From assembly GCA_050946115.1 (NCBI GenBank), contig JBMNUF010000006.1, positions 73,845-137,844 on the forward strand: a stretch of 64,000 bases of DNA. The letters run 5' to 3'. Source of the stretch: CAYFRC01 sp050946115 (GTDB lineage Bacteria; Bacillota; Clostridia; Christensenellales; Aristaeellaceae). Each line of letters starts with the position of its first letter. Positions within the stretch are counted from its first letter, which is position 1. Shown one piece after another: positions 37,854-47,923 of the stretch. The notes under the pieces are model-generated. The model worked only from the letters and a program-made list of their open reading frames with translations, was not told the origin of the DNA and searched no databases. The translations under genes were made by a program, and so were the position numbers.

Positions 37854-38074
37854 TTACCAATCCCCCCATTGCAGAGCTGCTCGACAAGACCGATTGCCGC
37901 TATACGCTCGCCGTCGCGGCATCCAAGCGCGCCCGCCAGCTCATTAACGGCGCACACCCCTTGATCGACACCAAGGAGACCAAGCCGCTCGCCATCGCGA
38001 TCGAGGAGATTCATCGCGGCGTAATCAGGTATCGGCGCGTCGAGTCTCCGGAACCGAAGACGAATGAAGAATGA
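37850..38074 (+). CDS. rpoZ: RNA polymerase omega subunit
   Basis: 74 aa. Typical omega sequence: NPPIAELLDKTDCRYTLAVA, then SKRARQLINGAHPLIDTKET and KPLAIAIEEIHRGVIRY. Omega chaperones the beta-prime subunit into the polymerase. The start is ATG at 37850, overlapping the gmk stop, with CAGGAGG nine bases upstream; a longer frame begins inside gmk and is not used. It overlaps coaBC by 11 bp. Confidence 0.95.
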   Translation: MITNPPIAELLDKTDCRYTLAVAASKRARQLINGAHPLIDTKETKPLAIAIEEIHRGVIRYRRVESPEPKTNEE

Positions 38075-39278
38075 TCTGCACGTCGCGCTCGGCATCACCG
38101 GCGGCATCGCAGCGTATAAGGCGTGTGAAATCGTCTCCCGCCTGAAGAAGGCGGGCTGCGCCGTCCGCTGCGTGATGACGCAGAACGCGACGAAATTCAT
38201 CGCCCCGCTCACGCTCGAAACACTCTCGGGCAACCGCGTACACGTAGACGGTTTCGATTATGCGTGGGAAATCGAGCACATCTCGCTCGCAAAATGGGCG
38301 GATGTGCTGCTTGTCGCGCCCGCGACGGCAAATATCCTCGCGAAGGCACGCATGGGCATAGCGGATGACCTTTTGTCCACCGTGCTCGCGGCGGCGCGCA
38401 CGCCCGTCGTCTTCGCGCCCGCGATGAACACCGCCATGTGGAAGAACCCGGCGAACCTCGAAAACGTCTCGGTGCTTTCCGAGCGCGGGTATTCCTTCAT
38501 CGGGCCGGAATCGGGCATTCTCGCCTGCGGGGACGAGGATATCGGCCGCATGAACGAGCCGGAGAAGATCGTGGAACAGCTCTTCTCCCTGCTGCGTGAA
38601 AAGGACTTTGCGGGCAGGCGCGTGCTCGTGACGGCTGGTCCCACGCGCGAGATGATCGACCCCGTTCGGTTTTTATCCAACCGTTCGACGGGGCGTATGG
38701 GCATTGCGCTTGCGGAAGCCGCCCGGGATCGCGGCGCGGAGGTAGTGCTCGCGTTGGGCCCCGTGTCCATTCCAAAGCCCTCGGGCGTGACGATCGTCGA
38801 CATCGTGTCCACGCAGGATTTATATGACGCCGTTACGCATCTTTCCAAGACGAACGACATCGTGATTCAGGCCGCCGCACCCGCGGATTTCACTCCCGAG
38901 AGCATTTCGCCCGTAAAGATCAAAAAGACGGGCGGGGATATGGCGCTGCGCCTCAAGGCGACGCCGGACATCGCAAAGGCGATCGGCGAAGCCAAGCGCG
39001 AAGGGCAGATTTTGGTGGCGTTCGCGGCGGAAACGAACGATCTTTCCGAGAACGCGCGCAAAAAGCTGCTCAAAAAGAACGCCGATCTCGTCGTCGCAAA
39101 CGACGTGACGCAATCGGGTGCGGGCTTTCAGGGCGACACGAACATCGTCACCCTGATCGACGCGGACGGGGAAGAGCAGCTCCCGCTTCTTTCCAAGCGG
39201 GAAACGGCGGACAGGATTTTGGACAAAATCGCCCGCATCATGGGCGCGGAGGAACACCGTTGCGATATGCGGACGTAA
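38064..39278 (+). CDS. coaBC: Bifunctional phosphopantothenoylcysteine decarboxylase/synthetase
   Basis: Two steps of coenzyme A synthesis, 404 aa. The CoaC flavoprotein half shows GITGGIAAYK at residue 10, PAMNTAMW near 117 and the catalytic cysteine in SGILACGDEDIGRM near 155. The CoaB half (from about 190) begins VLVTAGPTREMIDPVRFLSN with STGRMG, and carries the KIKK motif for the acyl-cytidylate intermediate (SPVKIKKTGGDM). Complete and normal length. Overlaps rpoZ and priA, so the genes are translationally coupled. Confidence 0.95.
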   Translation: MKNDLHVALGITGGIAAYKACEIVSRLKKAGCAVRCVMTQNATKFIAPLTLETLSGNRVHVDGFDYAWEIEHISLAKWADVLLVAPATANILAKARMGIADDLLSTVLAAARTPVVFAPAMNTAMWKNPANLENVSVLSERGYSFIGPESGILACGDEDIGRMNEPEKIVEQLFSLLREKDFAGRRVLVTAGPTREMIDPVRFLSNRSTGRMGIALAEAARDRGAEVVLALGPVSIPKPSGVTIVDIVSTQDLYDAVTHLSKTNDIVIQAAAPADFTPESISPVKIKKTGGDMALRLKATPDIAKAIGEAKREGQILVAFAAETNDLSENARKKLLKKNADLVVANDVTQSGAGFQGDTNIVTLIDADGEEQLPLLSKRETADRILDKIARIMGAEEHRCDMRT

Positions 39279-41503
39279 TCGTAGATATCACCGCGCAGGG
39301 CGTGGACAGGCTGTTCACCTATGCCTGCGGGGATGATCTCACAATCGGGCAGCGCGTTCTGGTGCCGTTCGGGAATCGCCGCACGGAGGGCTATGTGATG
39401 GACCTCAAGGGCGAAACCGACCTTGCCCCGGAGAAGATCAAGCCCGTGCTCCGCACGCTGGAAAGCTATCCCGCCTTCACGCAGGAGCAGCTTCGCCTCG
39501 CGAAATGGATGCAGGCGCGGTATCGCTCGACGCTGTGCGACGCGCTGCGTTTGATGATACCGTCCGAGATGCGCGGCGAGAGGGTGCGCGTCAAGGCGCT
39601 AAAAATCGTCTCCCTGACGGAAACGGGCGGAAAGACGCTGCACGAAGAAATGCAAAGGCGCGCGCGCTTTCCGAGGCAGCTTCGGCTGCTGCAAATGCTT
39701 CAAGACGGCGCAAAGCCGATGCCGATTCTCTCGCAGGAGATCGATGGCGTGCAGGGCGTGGTAACAACGCTCGAAAAGCAGGGTCTCGTGCGCGTCGAAG
39801 AAACTGAGGCGCGCCGCAAGCCCTACGCCAACGCCGAACCGAGCGAGGCGGTCGATCTTACGATGACACCCTACCAACAAAAGGCAGCGGAGACACTGAT
39901 CGATGCGCTCGATACGGGCGGCGGAAAGTTTTTGCTCTACGGCGTCACGGGGAGCGGCAAGACGGAAGTCTATATCCGCCTCATCCGCAAGGCACTCTCC
40001 GAGGGGAAGACCGCGATCGTGCTCGCGCCCGAAATCGCGCTCACCCCGCAGATGGTGGATTGGTTTCGCGCGCGCTTCGGCGACGATTCCGCCGTGCTCC
40101 ACTCGCGCCTTTCTGCGGGGGAGCGGTTCGACGAATGGCTGCGCATCATGCGCGGCGAGGCGCGCGTCGTGATCGGGGCGCGCAGTGCGGTGTTCGCGCC
40201 ACTCAAAAACATCGGCGCGATTATCGTGGACGAGGAGCACGAGCACACCTACCGCTCCGAAAAGCGCCCGCGCTATGATGCGCGGGAGGTCGCCGCGTGG
40301 CGCACGCGCGAGGCGGGCGCGGTTCTGGTATTGGGCAGCGCGACGCCCTCCCTGTCCAGCTTCATGCGCACGATGCCGAGGGTTCGCCCCGAAAATAAGC
40401 TGACGCTCTTGGAAATGCCGTACCGCGCGAACGGGCGCGACATGCCGAAGGTCGAGATCGTGGACATGCGCACGGAGCTCGTGCGCGGCAACCTCTCGAT
40501 CTTTTCCGGCAAGATGCGCCAGGCGCTGATCGAGACGATCGACGCGGGTGAGCAGGCGATTCTCTTTATAAACCGGCGCGGCTACTCGACGTATGTCTCC
40601 TGCCGCATGTGCGGCTATGTCGAAAAATGCGAAAGCTGCGACGTCGCGATGACGTATCACATGGCGGAGGGTCTTCTGAGGTGCCACTATTGCGACGCGG
40701 TGCGAAAACCACCCGACGTCTGTCCGCAATGCGGAAGCGGAAGCATCAAATACTTCGGCACGGGTACCCAAAAGGTCGAAGACGAGGTGCGTAGATTGCT
40801 CCCGAACGTCCGCACGGCGCGGATGGACGTGGATACGACGCGCGGCAAGGACAGCCACGAGAGAATCCTTTCGGCGTTCCGCAGGGGTGAAACAAAAATC
40901 CTCATCGGCACGCAGATGATCGCCAAGGGGCTCGATTTTCCGAACGTCACGCTGGTGGGCGTGGTCATGGCGGACATGACGCTGAACCTTCCCGACTATC
41001 GCGGCGCGGAGCGCACGTTTCAGTTGCTGACGCAGGTCGAAGGCAGGGCGGGGCGAGCGGAAAAGGAAGGCCGCGTAATCGTTCAGTCCTACGAACCCGA
41101 GCACTACGCGATTGAACTTGCGGCGCGGCAGGATTACCGCGCGTTTTACACGCAGGAAGTGAAATACAGGCGCAGGGGGCTCTATCCGCCGTTCACGATC
41201 CTCGCGCGCATCCTGACGTCTTCCCCCGATCCTATCGCCGCGCAGGAGACGGCGGCTTCGTATGAGGAAAAGATGAACGCGTTCTTGGACGCGAACGAAG
41301 AATTCCGAAAGGACGTCGTGCAGATGCGCGCCTTGGAAGCGCCGATCGGCATGATCCGCGGCGAATACCGCCATCAGGTGTTCATAAAAATCTATGCAAA
41401 GGGCGCGGCGGAGGAGATACTGACCTATATGGAAAATCTCACCAACGAGAGACCTGATTCCGTCCGTGCGGAACTTGAGGTCAACCCAGTGAATATGTTT
41501 TAG
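39260..41503 (+). CDS. priA: Primosomal replication helicase PriA
   Basis: Restarts stalled forks by loading the replicative helicase, 747 aa. The DNA-binding N-terminus is followed by helicase motifs GVTGSGKTEVYIRL near residue 230, DEEHEHTYRSEKRPRYDARE and the C-terminal GTQMIAKGLDFPNV and QVEGRAGRAEKEGRV. Eight zinc-binding cysteines lie between CRMCGYVEKCESC and CPQCGSGSIKYF. The start is TTG at 39260 with GGAGGAA six bases upstream; the nearby ATG belongs to the coaBC frame. Overlaps coaBC by 19 bp. Confidence 0.96.
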   Translation: MRYADVIVDITAQGVDRLFTYACGDDLTIGQRVLVPFGNRRTEGYVMDLKGETDLAPEKIKPVLRTLESYPAFTQEQLRLAKWMQARYRSTLCDALRLMIPSEMRGERVRVKALKIVSLTETGGKTLHEEMQRRARFPRQLRLLQMLQDGAKPMPILSQEIDGVQGVVTTLEKQGLVRVEETEARRKPYANAEPSEAVDLTMTPYQQKAAETLIDALDTGGGKFLLYGVTGSGKTEVYIRLIRKALSEGKTAIVLAPEIALTPQMVDWFRARFGDDSAVLHSRLSAGERFDEWLRIMRGEARVVIGARSAVFAPLKNIGAIIVDEEHEHTYRSEKRPRYDAREVAAWRTREAGAVLVLGSATPSLSSFMRTMPRVRPENKLTLLEMPYRANGRDMPKVEIVDMRTELVRGNLSIFSGKMRQALIETIDAGEQAILFINRRGYSTYVSCRMCGYVEKCESCDVAMTYHMAEGLLRCHYCDAVRKPPDVCPQCGSGSIKYFGTGTQKVEDEVRRLLPNVRTARMDVDTTRGKDSHERILSAFRRGETKILIGTQMIAKGLDFPNVTLVGVVMADMTLNLPDYRGAERTFQLLTQVEGRAGRAEKEGRVIVQSYEPEHYAIELAARQDYRAFYTQEVKYRRRGLYPPFTILARILTSSPDPIAAQETAASYEEKMNAFLDANEEFRKDVVQMRALEAPIGMIRGEYRHQVFIKIYAKGAAEEILTYMENLTNERPDSVRAELEVNPVNMF

Positions 41504-41519
41504 GAAGAGGCAACAAAAA

Positions 41520-41984
41520 ATGGCAGTTCGCAGAATCTTTCACGTAGGCGACGAGGTGCTCCGCCGCAAGGCGCGCAGGGTGGATACGATAGACAGGCGC
41601 ATTGTAACCTTACTCAACGACATGGCGGAAACGATGTACGCCGCCGACGGCGTGGGGCTCGCCGCCCCGCAGGTCGGCATTTTGCGGAGGGTCGTCGTGA
41701 TCGACACGGGAGACGGCCTCATCGAACTCATAAATCCCGAAATTGTTTCGCAGGAGGGCGAGCAGGAGTCCTGCGAGGGCTGCCTCAGCGTCCCCGGGCG
41801 CAGGGGCAAGGTGCCGCGCCCCGAAAAGGTCGTCGTGCGCGCGCAGGACAGGAGGGGACGCACTTTCGAGATCGAGGGCACGGAAATCATGGCAATCGCC
41901 CTCTGCCACGAGCTCGACCACTTAGACGGCATCCTGTATATCGACAAAATGACGGAAGACATGACCGACAGGGAAGAGGAATAG
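41520..41984 (+). CDS. def: Peptide deformylase
   Basis: Removes the formyl group from nascent proteins, 154 aa. The three catalytic motifs are complete: GVGLAAPQVGI near residue 42, EGCLSVPG near 86 (metal cysteine) and CHELDHLDGILY near 131 (two metal histidines and the glutamate). Follows priA by 16 bp and precedes fmt by 6 bp, the classical def-fmt pair. Confidence 0.96.
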   Translation: MAVRRIFHVGDEVLRRKARRVDTIDRRIVTLLNDMAETMYAADGVGLAAPQVGILRRVVVIDTGDGLIELINPEIVSQEGEQESCEGCLSVPGRRGKVPRPEKVVVRAQDRRGRTFEIEGTEIMAIALCHELDHLDGILYIDKMTEDMTDREEE

Positions 41985-41990
41985 GCTTAT

Positions 41991-42935
41991 ATGCGCATCG
42001 TTTTCATGGGGACGCCGGAATTTGCCGTGCCTTCCCTCGATAAAATGGTCTCGGAGGGTTTTGACGTCGTCGCCTGCTTTACGCAGCCGGACAGACCCGC
42101 TGGGCGCGGCAACAAGCTTACGCCATGCCCCGTAAAGCAGAGCGCGCAGGCGCACGGCATCGACGTATTCCAGTTCGAGCGCGTAAGAAGGCAGGCGGGG
42201 CTAGACGCGATCCGCGCCTGCAAGCCCGACCTCATCGTAACGGCGGCGTTCGGGCAGATTCTTTCGCAAAAGATTTTGGACGTGCCGCCCATGGGCGTCG
42301 TAAACGTCCACGCGTCCCTCCTCCCCAAATACCGCGGACCCGCGCCCATCAACCGCGCGATCATGGCGGGAGAAAGCGTAACGGGCATCACCACGATGTT
42401 TACGGACATCGGCATCGATACGGGCGACTGCATTTTGTTCCGCGAATTGGAGATTCTCCCGCTTGAGACGGCGGGCGAATTGTCCGAACGGCTAAGCGTA
42501 TTGGGCGGCGAAACGCTCATCGAGACGCTGCGCCTTCTGCAGAAAGGCGAATGTCCTCGAATCCCGCAGAACGAGAGCAAAGCCTCCTATCAGGGCATGC
42601 TCACCAAGGAACTGGGCGAAATCGATTTTACCAAATCCGCAAGGGAGATCGAATGGCTCGTGCGCGGGCTAAATCCGTGGCCCGGCGCATACACGACATT
42701 TTCAGATGGCACGCTCAAAATCTGGCTTGCCCGCGCGACGGATGAATATGCGGGGAATCCGGGCGAAGTCGTTTTGAGCAGCCCCAAAAGAGGGCTTTTC
42801 GTCGCCTGCGGCGGAGACGCGATCGAGATTTTAGAGATGCAGGCGCCGTCCGCAAAGCGGATGCAGGCAAAACAATATCTCGTGGGGAAGCCGATCGCGG
42901 AGGGAACCGTATTCGGCGCGAAGGAGGAAGCATAG
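41991..42935 (+). CDS. fmt: Methionyl-tRNA formyltransferase
   Basis: Formylates initiator Met-tRNA, 314 aa. The N-terminal RIVFMGTPEFAVPSL is typical, and the formyl-transfer site NVHASLLPKYRGPAPINRAI (about residues 104-123) holds the catalytic N, H and, further on, the D of TDIGIDTGD. The C-terminal OB domain begins near 205. The ribosome site (GAAGAGGA) is modest. The last base of the stop is shared with the GTG start of rsmB. Confidence 0.96.
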   Translation: MRIVFMGTPEFAVPSLDKMVSEGFDVVACFTQPDRPAGRGNKLTPCPVKQSAQAHGIDVFQFERVRRQAGLDAIRACKPDLIVTAAFGQILSQKILDVPPMGVVNVHASLLPKYRGPAPINRAIMAGESVTGITTMFTDIGIDTGDCILFRELEILPLETAGELSERLSVLGGETLIETLRLLQKGECPRIPQNESKASYQGMLTKELGEIDFTKSAREIEWLVRGLNPWPGAYTTFSDGTLKIWLARATDEYAGNPGEVVLSSPKRGLFVACGGDAIEILEMQAPSAKRMQAKQYLVGKPIAEGTVFGAKEEA

Positions 42936-44314
42936 TGGCGTTTGTGAAACGGCAACAAAAGGATGCGCCGCCCAAGCCCGACGCCAGAAGACTCGCGCTC
43001 TTTGCGCTGAGCGACGTGCTGCGCGGCAAGGGCTATTCCACGCTGTCTTTGGGCGAGCAGCTTCGGAATACCGACATTTCCCCGGAGGAAAAGCGGCTCG
43101 CGACCAATATCTTTTATACGACGCTTGAAAACCTGCTGCGCATCGATTACGTGCTGGGGCGCTTCGTCGAGACGAAGCCGGAGCCGGTCATCGAAGACAT
43201 CTTGCGCATCGGTGTGGCGCAGCTCCTGTTTATGGACAGGGTGCCTGATCACGCGGTCGTTGACGAAGCCGTAAAGCAGACAAAGCGCTTCCGCAGGGAG
43301 CATGCCTCGGGCATGGTGAATGGCGTTTTGCGCGCCATCATCCGAAAGCGCGACGAAAACGGCATCCGCTACCCCGAGCGCGAAGAAGATATCGTAAAGT
43401 ATCTGTCGCTCATGCACTCTGCCGCGGAGGATTTGGTGACCATGCTCGCGGCGGATTACGGCATGGAGGAAGCGGAGGCGATCCTCTCCTACAAGCCCGA
43501 AACGCGCTTTGAGACCGTGCGCCCGAACATGCTGCGCATGACGGACGGGGAATTTCTTCAGTTTGCCGAGAAAAAGGGCTGGAATTATGTGCAGGGCATC
43601 GTCCCCGGCGCGCTGCGCATCATCAGGGCGGGAGACCTTGCGGGCGATCCCGATTACAAGGACGGGCTGTATTCCCTGCAGGGCGAAGCGGCACTGCTCG
43701 CCGCGATGGCGCTGCAGCCAAAGCCCGGGCAGACCATATTGGACGCTTGCGCGGCGCCCGGCGGAAAGACCGCCTATATCTGCGAGAAGATGCACCTTTC
43801 GGGGCGCGTCTATGCGTGGGACAACCACGAGCACCGCGTAGCGCTCTTGCAGGCGGTTCGCAAAAGGCTGAAGCTTGACAGTATGCGCTGCATGGTGCGC
43901 GACGCAACCGTTCCGAGGCTCGAACTCTTCGATTCGTTCGATTCCGTACTCATCGATGCGCCGTGCACCGGCATCGGCGTGATGTACGGAAAGCCGGATA
44001 TCAAGCTGAACTTCAAAAAGGAAGACGTTTCTTCCCTCGCCCGCCTCCAGGAGAAAATCCTGAACGCCTGCGCGGAATACCCCGCATACGGCGGAACGCT
44101 CGTCTATTCCACCTGCACGCTCTTTAAGGATGAAAACGAGCGGCAGATCGAAAAATTCCTCGCCACGCATCGCGATTACGAACGCGACGACGACGCATCG
44201 TGGCTCCCGGACGCGCTCAAGCCGCTCTGGAAAGACGGACAGATGCAGCTGTTTCCGCATAGACACGATCTCGAAGGCTTTTACATCGCGCGGCTGAAGA
44301 GGGTGCGCAGATGA
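42935..44314 (+). CDS. rsmB: 16S rRNA (cytosine-967-C5)-methyltransferase
   Basis: 459 aa. An N-terminal NusB-like RNA-binding domain (about 20-150) precedes the SAM-dependent methylase: motif I LDACAAPGGKTAYICEKM near residue 268, motif IV LIDAPCTGIGVM with the first cysteine and motif VI LVYSTCTLFKDENE with the catalytic cysteine. The GTG start at 42935 follows GGAGGAAG and overlaps the fmt stop by one base. Overlaps rlmN by 4 bp. Confidence 0.95.
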   Translation: MAFVKRQQKDAPPKPDARRLALFALSDVLRGKGYSTLSLGEQLRNTDISPEEKRLATNIFYTTLENLLRIDYVLGRFVETKPEPVIEDILRIGVAQLLFMDRVPDHAVVDEAVKQTKRFRREHASGMVNGVLRAIIRKRDENGIRYPEREEDIVKYLSLMHSAAEDLVTMLAADYGMEEAEAILSYKPETRFETVRPNMLRMTDGEFLQFAEKKGWNYVQGIVPGALRIIRAGDLAGDPDYKDGLYSLQGEAALLAAMALQPKPGQTILDACAAPGGKTAYICEKMHLSGRVYAWDNHEHRVALLQAVRKRLKLDSMRCMVRDATVPRLELFDSFDSVLIDAPCTGIGVMYGKPDIKLNFKKEDVSSLARLQEKILNACAEYPAYGGTLVYSTCTLFKDENERQIEKFLATHRDYERDDDASWLPDALKPLWKDGQMQLFPHRHDLEGFYIARLKRVRR

Positions 44315-45360
44315 CGAGCCTGATGGACCTTTCGGCAGAGGAACTGAAGGAGTTCGTCACCGAAACGCTCAATGAAAGCGCGTTTCGCGCCGCGCAGATT
44401 CGCAAATGGCTTTTGTCTGGCGCGGATTTTGGCGAGATGAGCAACCTACCCAAGGCGCTTCGCGAAACGCTTCGGGAGAATTGCATCGCGAATCCCGTAT
44501 CCATCGCGTCCGCCCGCGTATCCGCGATCGACGGCACCAAAAAATACCTCTATGCGCTGCCCGACGGCAACCTCATCGAGGGCGTGCTCATGCGCTACCG
44601 CCACGGGGACACGCTGTGCCTCTCGACGCAGGTCGGCTGCCGCATGGGCTGTGCGTTTTGCGCCTCCACGATCGAGGGCTGCGCGCGCTCCCTAACGCCC
44701 GGTGAAATGCTGGGGCAGATCGTCGCCGTCAACAGGCGCATCGCGCCGCAGGGCGAGAAAATCCATAACGTCGTCCTCATGGGGAGTGGAGAGCCGTTTG
44801 ACAACTACGAAAATGTGGTGAAGTTCCTGCGCCTTGCGACGGATGAAGGCGGGCTGAATCTTTCCGTGCGGAGCATTTCGCTTTCTACGTGCGGGCTCGT
44901 CCCCGCGATGCGCCGCTTCGCGGAGGAAGGGCTGCCGGTGACGCTGTCCGTGTCGCTTCACGCGCCGAACGACGAGATACGGCAGAAAATCATGCCCGTC
45001 GCGAAGGTCTACCCGATTGGAGACGTGATCGATGCCTGTCGCTACTATATCGAAAAGACGGGCAGGCGCGTGATCTTTGAATACGCGCTCATAGGCGGCG
45101 TAAACGATTCCGTGCGCTGCGCGGACGAATTGGCACAGCTCCTTCGCGGAATGCAGTGCCACGTGAATCTGATTCCGCTCAACGCGGTTCCGGAGCGAAA
45201 TCTCTGCGCGCCGACGCCGCGCGCGGTCGAAGATTTTTTGAAACGGCTTGAAATGAGGCACATCAGCGCCACCCGAAGGCGCGAGATGGGAGACGATATC
45301 GAAGGCGCCTGCGGTCAACTCCGCAGGAGCGTTCTAAAGCGGGAGGAGGCAACCGAATGA
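44311..45360 (+). CDS. rlmN: Dual-specificity 23S rRNA/tRNA adenine-C2 methyltransferase
   Basis: Radical SAM enzyme, 349 aa. The cluster motif CxxxCxxC is seen as CRMGCAFCAS near residue 110. The methyl-carrying cysteine near the C-terminus is present in IEGACGQL. LSTQVGCRMG, VVLMGSGEPFDNYENV and LSVSLHAPNDEIRQKI are family blocks. No Cfr-like differences are evident, so this is a housekeeping RlmN. Overlaps both neighbours by 4 bp. Confidence 0.95.
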   Translation: MTSLMDLSAEELKEFVTETLNESAFRAAQIRKWLLSGADFGEMSNLPKALRETLRENCIANPVSIASARVSAIDGTKKYLYALPDGNLIEGVLMRYRHGDTLCLSTQVGCRMGCAFCASTIEGCARSLTPGEMLGQIVAVNRRIAPQGEKIHNVVLMGSGEPFDNYENVVKFLRLATDEGGLNLSVRSISLSTCGLVPAMRRFAEEGLPVTLSVSLHAPNDEIRQKIMPVAKVYPIGDVIDACRYYIEKTGRRVIFEYALIGGVNDSVRCADELAQLLRGMQCHVNLIPLNAVPERNLCAPTPRAVEDFLKRLEMRHISATRRREMGDDIEGACGQLRRSVLKREEATE

Positions 45361-46079
45361 AGGCATATGCCGCGACCCATGTGGGCAACGTGCGCCGCAA
45401 CAACGAGGACGACTATTACGCACCGAAGGGAAACGAGATGTTTGCGATCGTCGCCGACGGAATGGGCGGGCACAACGCGGGCGAAGTGGCGAGCAAAATG
45501 GCGGTGGATGCCGTGTCAAGCGCCCTCAGGGAGAGCGAAGCGGTTTCCGAAGGCGCGTTGATTCACGGCGTGAAACGCGCAAACCATTTGATATATGAAG
45601 AAGGACAGCGCAACCCCGCGCGGCGCGGCATGGGAACGACCGTCACGGCCGTGTGGCTCGACAGCGCGCAGGCGCTCGTCGCGCAGGTCGGCGACAGCCG
45701 CGCGTACCTTCTGCGAAACGGTGCGCTGATGCAAATCACGAGCGACCATTCGCTGGTAAATGAAATGGTTTCGCGCGGCGAAATCACGCCGGAGGCGGCG
45801 CTGACGCACCCGCACCGCAACATTATCACGCGCACGGTCGGCACGAGCGCGGACGTCACGCCCGACATATTTCCCGTTCCTCGCGCGCAGGGAGACATCT
45901 GGCTCTTGTGCTCGGACGGGCTGAGCAACTTCGTCCAAAGCCACGAAATGGCGCAAATTCTCCTTTCCGACGGCGACTGGCAGGCAAAGGTTGATGCGCT
46001 GATCCAAACCGCGCTTCGACGCGGCGGCAGTGACAACATCACCTGCGTCGTTCTGACCGATGAGGAGGCGTCCGTATGA
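45357..46079 (+). CDS. prpC: PP2C-family Ser/Thr phosphatase
   Basis: 240 aa, soluble. Metal-binding PP2C motifs: VRRNNEDDYYAPKG near residue 11, VADGMGGHNAGEVAS near 32, VGDSRAYLLRNG near 112 and the C-terminal GGSDNITCVV. It removes phosphates added by the PASTA kinase encoded next, with which it overlaps by 4 bp, the standard Firmicutes pair. Confidence 0.95.
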   Translation: MKAYAATHVGNVRRNNEDDYYAPKGNEMFAIVADGMGGHNAGEVASKMAVDAVSSALRESEAVSEGALIHGVKRANHLIYEEGQRNPARRGMGTTVTAVWLDSAQALVAQVGDSRAYLLRNGALMQITSDHSLVNEMVSRGEITPEAALTHPHRNIITRTVGTSADVTPDIFPVPRAQGDIWLLCSDGLSNFVQSHEMAQILLSDGDWQAKVDALIQTALRRGGSDNITCVVLTDEEASV

Positions 46080-47923
46080 TGCAGAAAGTTCTATCCGGGC
46101 GGTACGAATTGCTCGATCCGCTCGGGGCGGGCGGCATGGCGGTCGTCCATAAGGCATACGACAGGGAGACGGGGCGCATCGTAGCCATCAAGGTGCTGCG
46201 GGATGAGCTGAGCCTCGACCGCGAATTTATCAACCGCTTTAACCGCGAGGCGAGGGCAGCCTCAAAGCTCGATCAGGAAAACATCGTGCACGTTTACGAC
46301 GTCGGCCAGGACGGCGACGTGCGCTATATCGTGATGGAGCACGTGCGCGGCTCGACACTCAAGGATATGATCCGCGAATACGGGCGCATCGAGACCAACG
46401 AAGCGATCCGCATGGCGCTGGGCATCCTTGCGGCGCTGGACAGGGCGCACCGAAACCACATCATCCACAGGGACATCAAGCCGCAAAACATCCTCGTGAA
46501 CGAGCGCGGCACCGTCAAGGTGACGGATTTCGGCATCGCGAGACTGACCAACGGCGAAACGCAGACCTATTATACGCGGGATAAGAACGTGTTGGGTTCC
46601 GTGCATTATTTTTCGCCCGAGCAGGCGTCGGGCAATCTCGCGGACGAGAAGAGCGACCTGTATTCCGTGGGCGTGGTGCTCTTTGAAATGTTGACGGGGC
46701 AGGTGCTCTTTGACGGGGACACGCCCGTTGCTGTTGCGCTCAAACATGTACAGGAACGCCCGCGCAGCGCGCTCGAGATCGCGCCGGACAATGTGACCAA
46801 GGCGCTGGACGAGGTACTGCAAAAGGCGCTCGACAAGGATGCGGCGCATCGCTACCAGACCGCGCGGGAATTTGCAAACGACCTGCGCAAGGCGTACAAG
46901 CGCCCGCGCGGCGGCTTTGTCAAGCGCAGGCCCGATCCGGAGGAGGGGAAGGAGCGCGAACAGCGAAAGTACAGGCTGCTGCGCATCAGAAATATCGCGC
47001 TTCTCGCGCTGCTCGGCGCGGTCATAGCCGCGGCAATCCTCATCTACGGGGAGGTATCCGGGCGCGACCGCATCATCCTCCCAAATTTCGCGCTGATGAC
47101 GATGGACGACGCGGCAAAGCGTATCGCCGACCTGGGGCTCGACTGCGTCATCGAGGAGCGGCACAGCGACGATGTGCGCATGGGCGCGGTGATTTCGCAA
47201 TATCCCGAGGCAAGCACACCCGTGGATTCCGGCGACAGGATATGGCTCGTCATATCCAAGGGCAAGGAGAAATTCATGATGCCCAAGCTCCTGGAGCTGA
47301 CCCGCGCCGAAGCGGTCGAGGTCATCGAGCAGAACGAGCTCGTCCTGACGGACGACAACGTGGTCCTCGAAATATCCGATGCCCCGCCGGGCGTCGTCGT
47401 GGCGCAGATTCCCGCCGTCAACGAATGGGTAAAGCCGGGCGATATCGTAACGCTGCGTGTGAGCGGCGAGAGCAACTTCGTGCCCAACGTCATCGGGCTT
47501 TCGCCGGAGGAGGCGACGGCAAAGCTCGCCGCCCTCGGCTATAAAACGGAGATCTACGAAAAATACTCCGATTCAGAGGATCGCTCGGTCGTCGAGCAGA
47601 ACCCCGCGGCAGAGACGCGCCAGCTTCTTGGCACGACGGTCACGCTCACGGTTCCGACCTATGTTCCGCAGACGTACCACGCGCAGCTCGCGCTCGACCT
47701 TTCGATTCCGGAGGGCGGCGCGCACGTGATCTGCACGCTGGAGGAGGACGGAGAGGAGCGCGAGGTTTTGAACGAACATCTCGAGGAGAGCCGCACCATT
47801 CGGCTCGATATGTACGCCTATACGCCGGGCCTTCACACCGTGCGCGTGTACCGCGGCGACAAGCTGCTCGTCGAGACGCGGGTGGAGTTCGCCGAAACGG
47901 CTGCCGGGGAGGGCGAAGAGTAG
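46076..47923 (+). CDS. prkC: PASTA-domain Ser/Thr protein kinase
   Basis: Membrane kinase that senses cell-wall fragments, 615 aa. The kinase domain (about 10-275) has the glycine loop LGAGGMAVVHKAY, AIKVL with the ATP lysine, HRDIKPQNILV and DFGIARL. A basic juxtamembrane part leads to one membrane segment near 303-322. Outside, three PASTA repeats are seen at about 330-395, 398-462 and 463-530 (for example PNVIGLSPEEATAKLAALGY), followed by a beta-rich domain of about 80 residues without a clear family. Paired with prpC. Confidence 0.95.
   Translation: MMQKVLSGRYELLDPLGAGGMAVVHKAYDRETGRIVAIKVLRDELSLDREFINRFNREARAASKLDQENIVHVYDVGQDGDVRYIVMEHVRGSTLKDMIREYGRIETNEAIRMALGILAALDRAHRNHIIHRDIKPQNILVNERGTVKVTDFGIARLTNGETQTYYTRDKNVLGSVHYFSPEQASGNLADEKSDLYSVGVVLFEMLTGQVLFDGDTPVAVALKHVQERPRSALEIAPDNVTKALDEVLQKALDKDAAHRYQTAREFANDLRKAYKRPRGGFVKRRPDPEEGKEREQRKYRLLRIRNIALLALLGAVIAAAILIYGEVSGRDRIILPNFALMTMDDAAKRIADLGLDCVIEERHSDDVRMGAVISQYPEASTPVDSGDRIWLVISKGKEKFMMPKLLELTRAEAVEVIEQNELVLTDDNVVLEISDAPPGVVVAQIPAVNEWVKPGDIVTLRVSGESNFVPNVIGLSPEEATAKLAALGYKTEIYEKYSDSEDRSVVEQNPAAETRQLLGTTVTLTVPTYVPQTYHAQLALDLSIPEGGAHVICTLEEDGEEREVLNEHLEESRTIRLDMYAYTPGLHTVRVYRGDKLLVETRVEFAETAAGEGEE

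Noticed and set aside
39599..41374. 591-codon open frame opposite priA
   Set aside because: Shadow of PriA; no ribosome site and histidine/arginine-rich nonsense composition.
42590..44266. 558-codon open frame opposite fmt/rsmB
   Set aside because: Spans two real genes in antisense; no recognisable domain.
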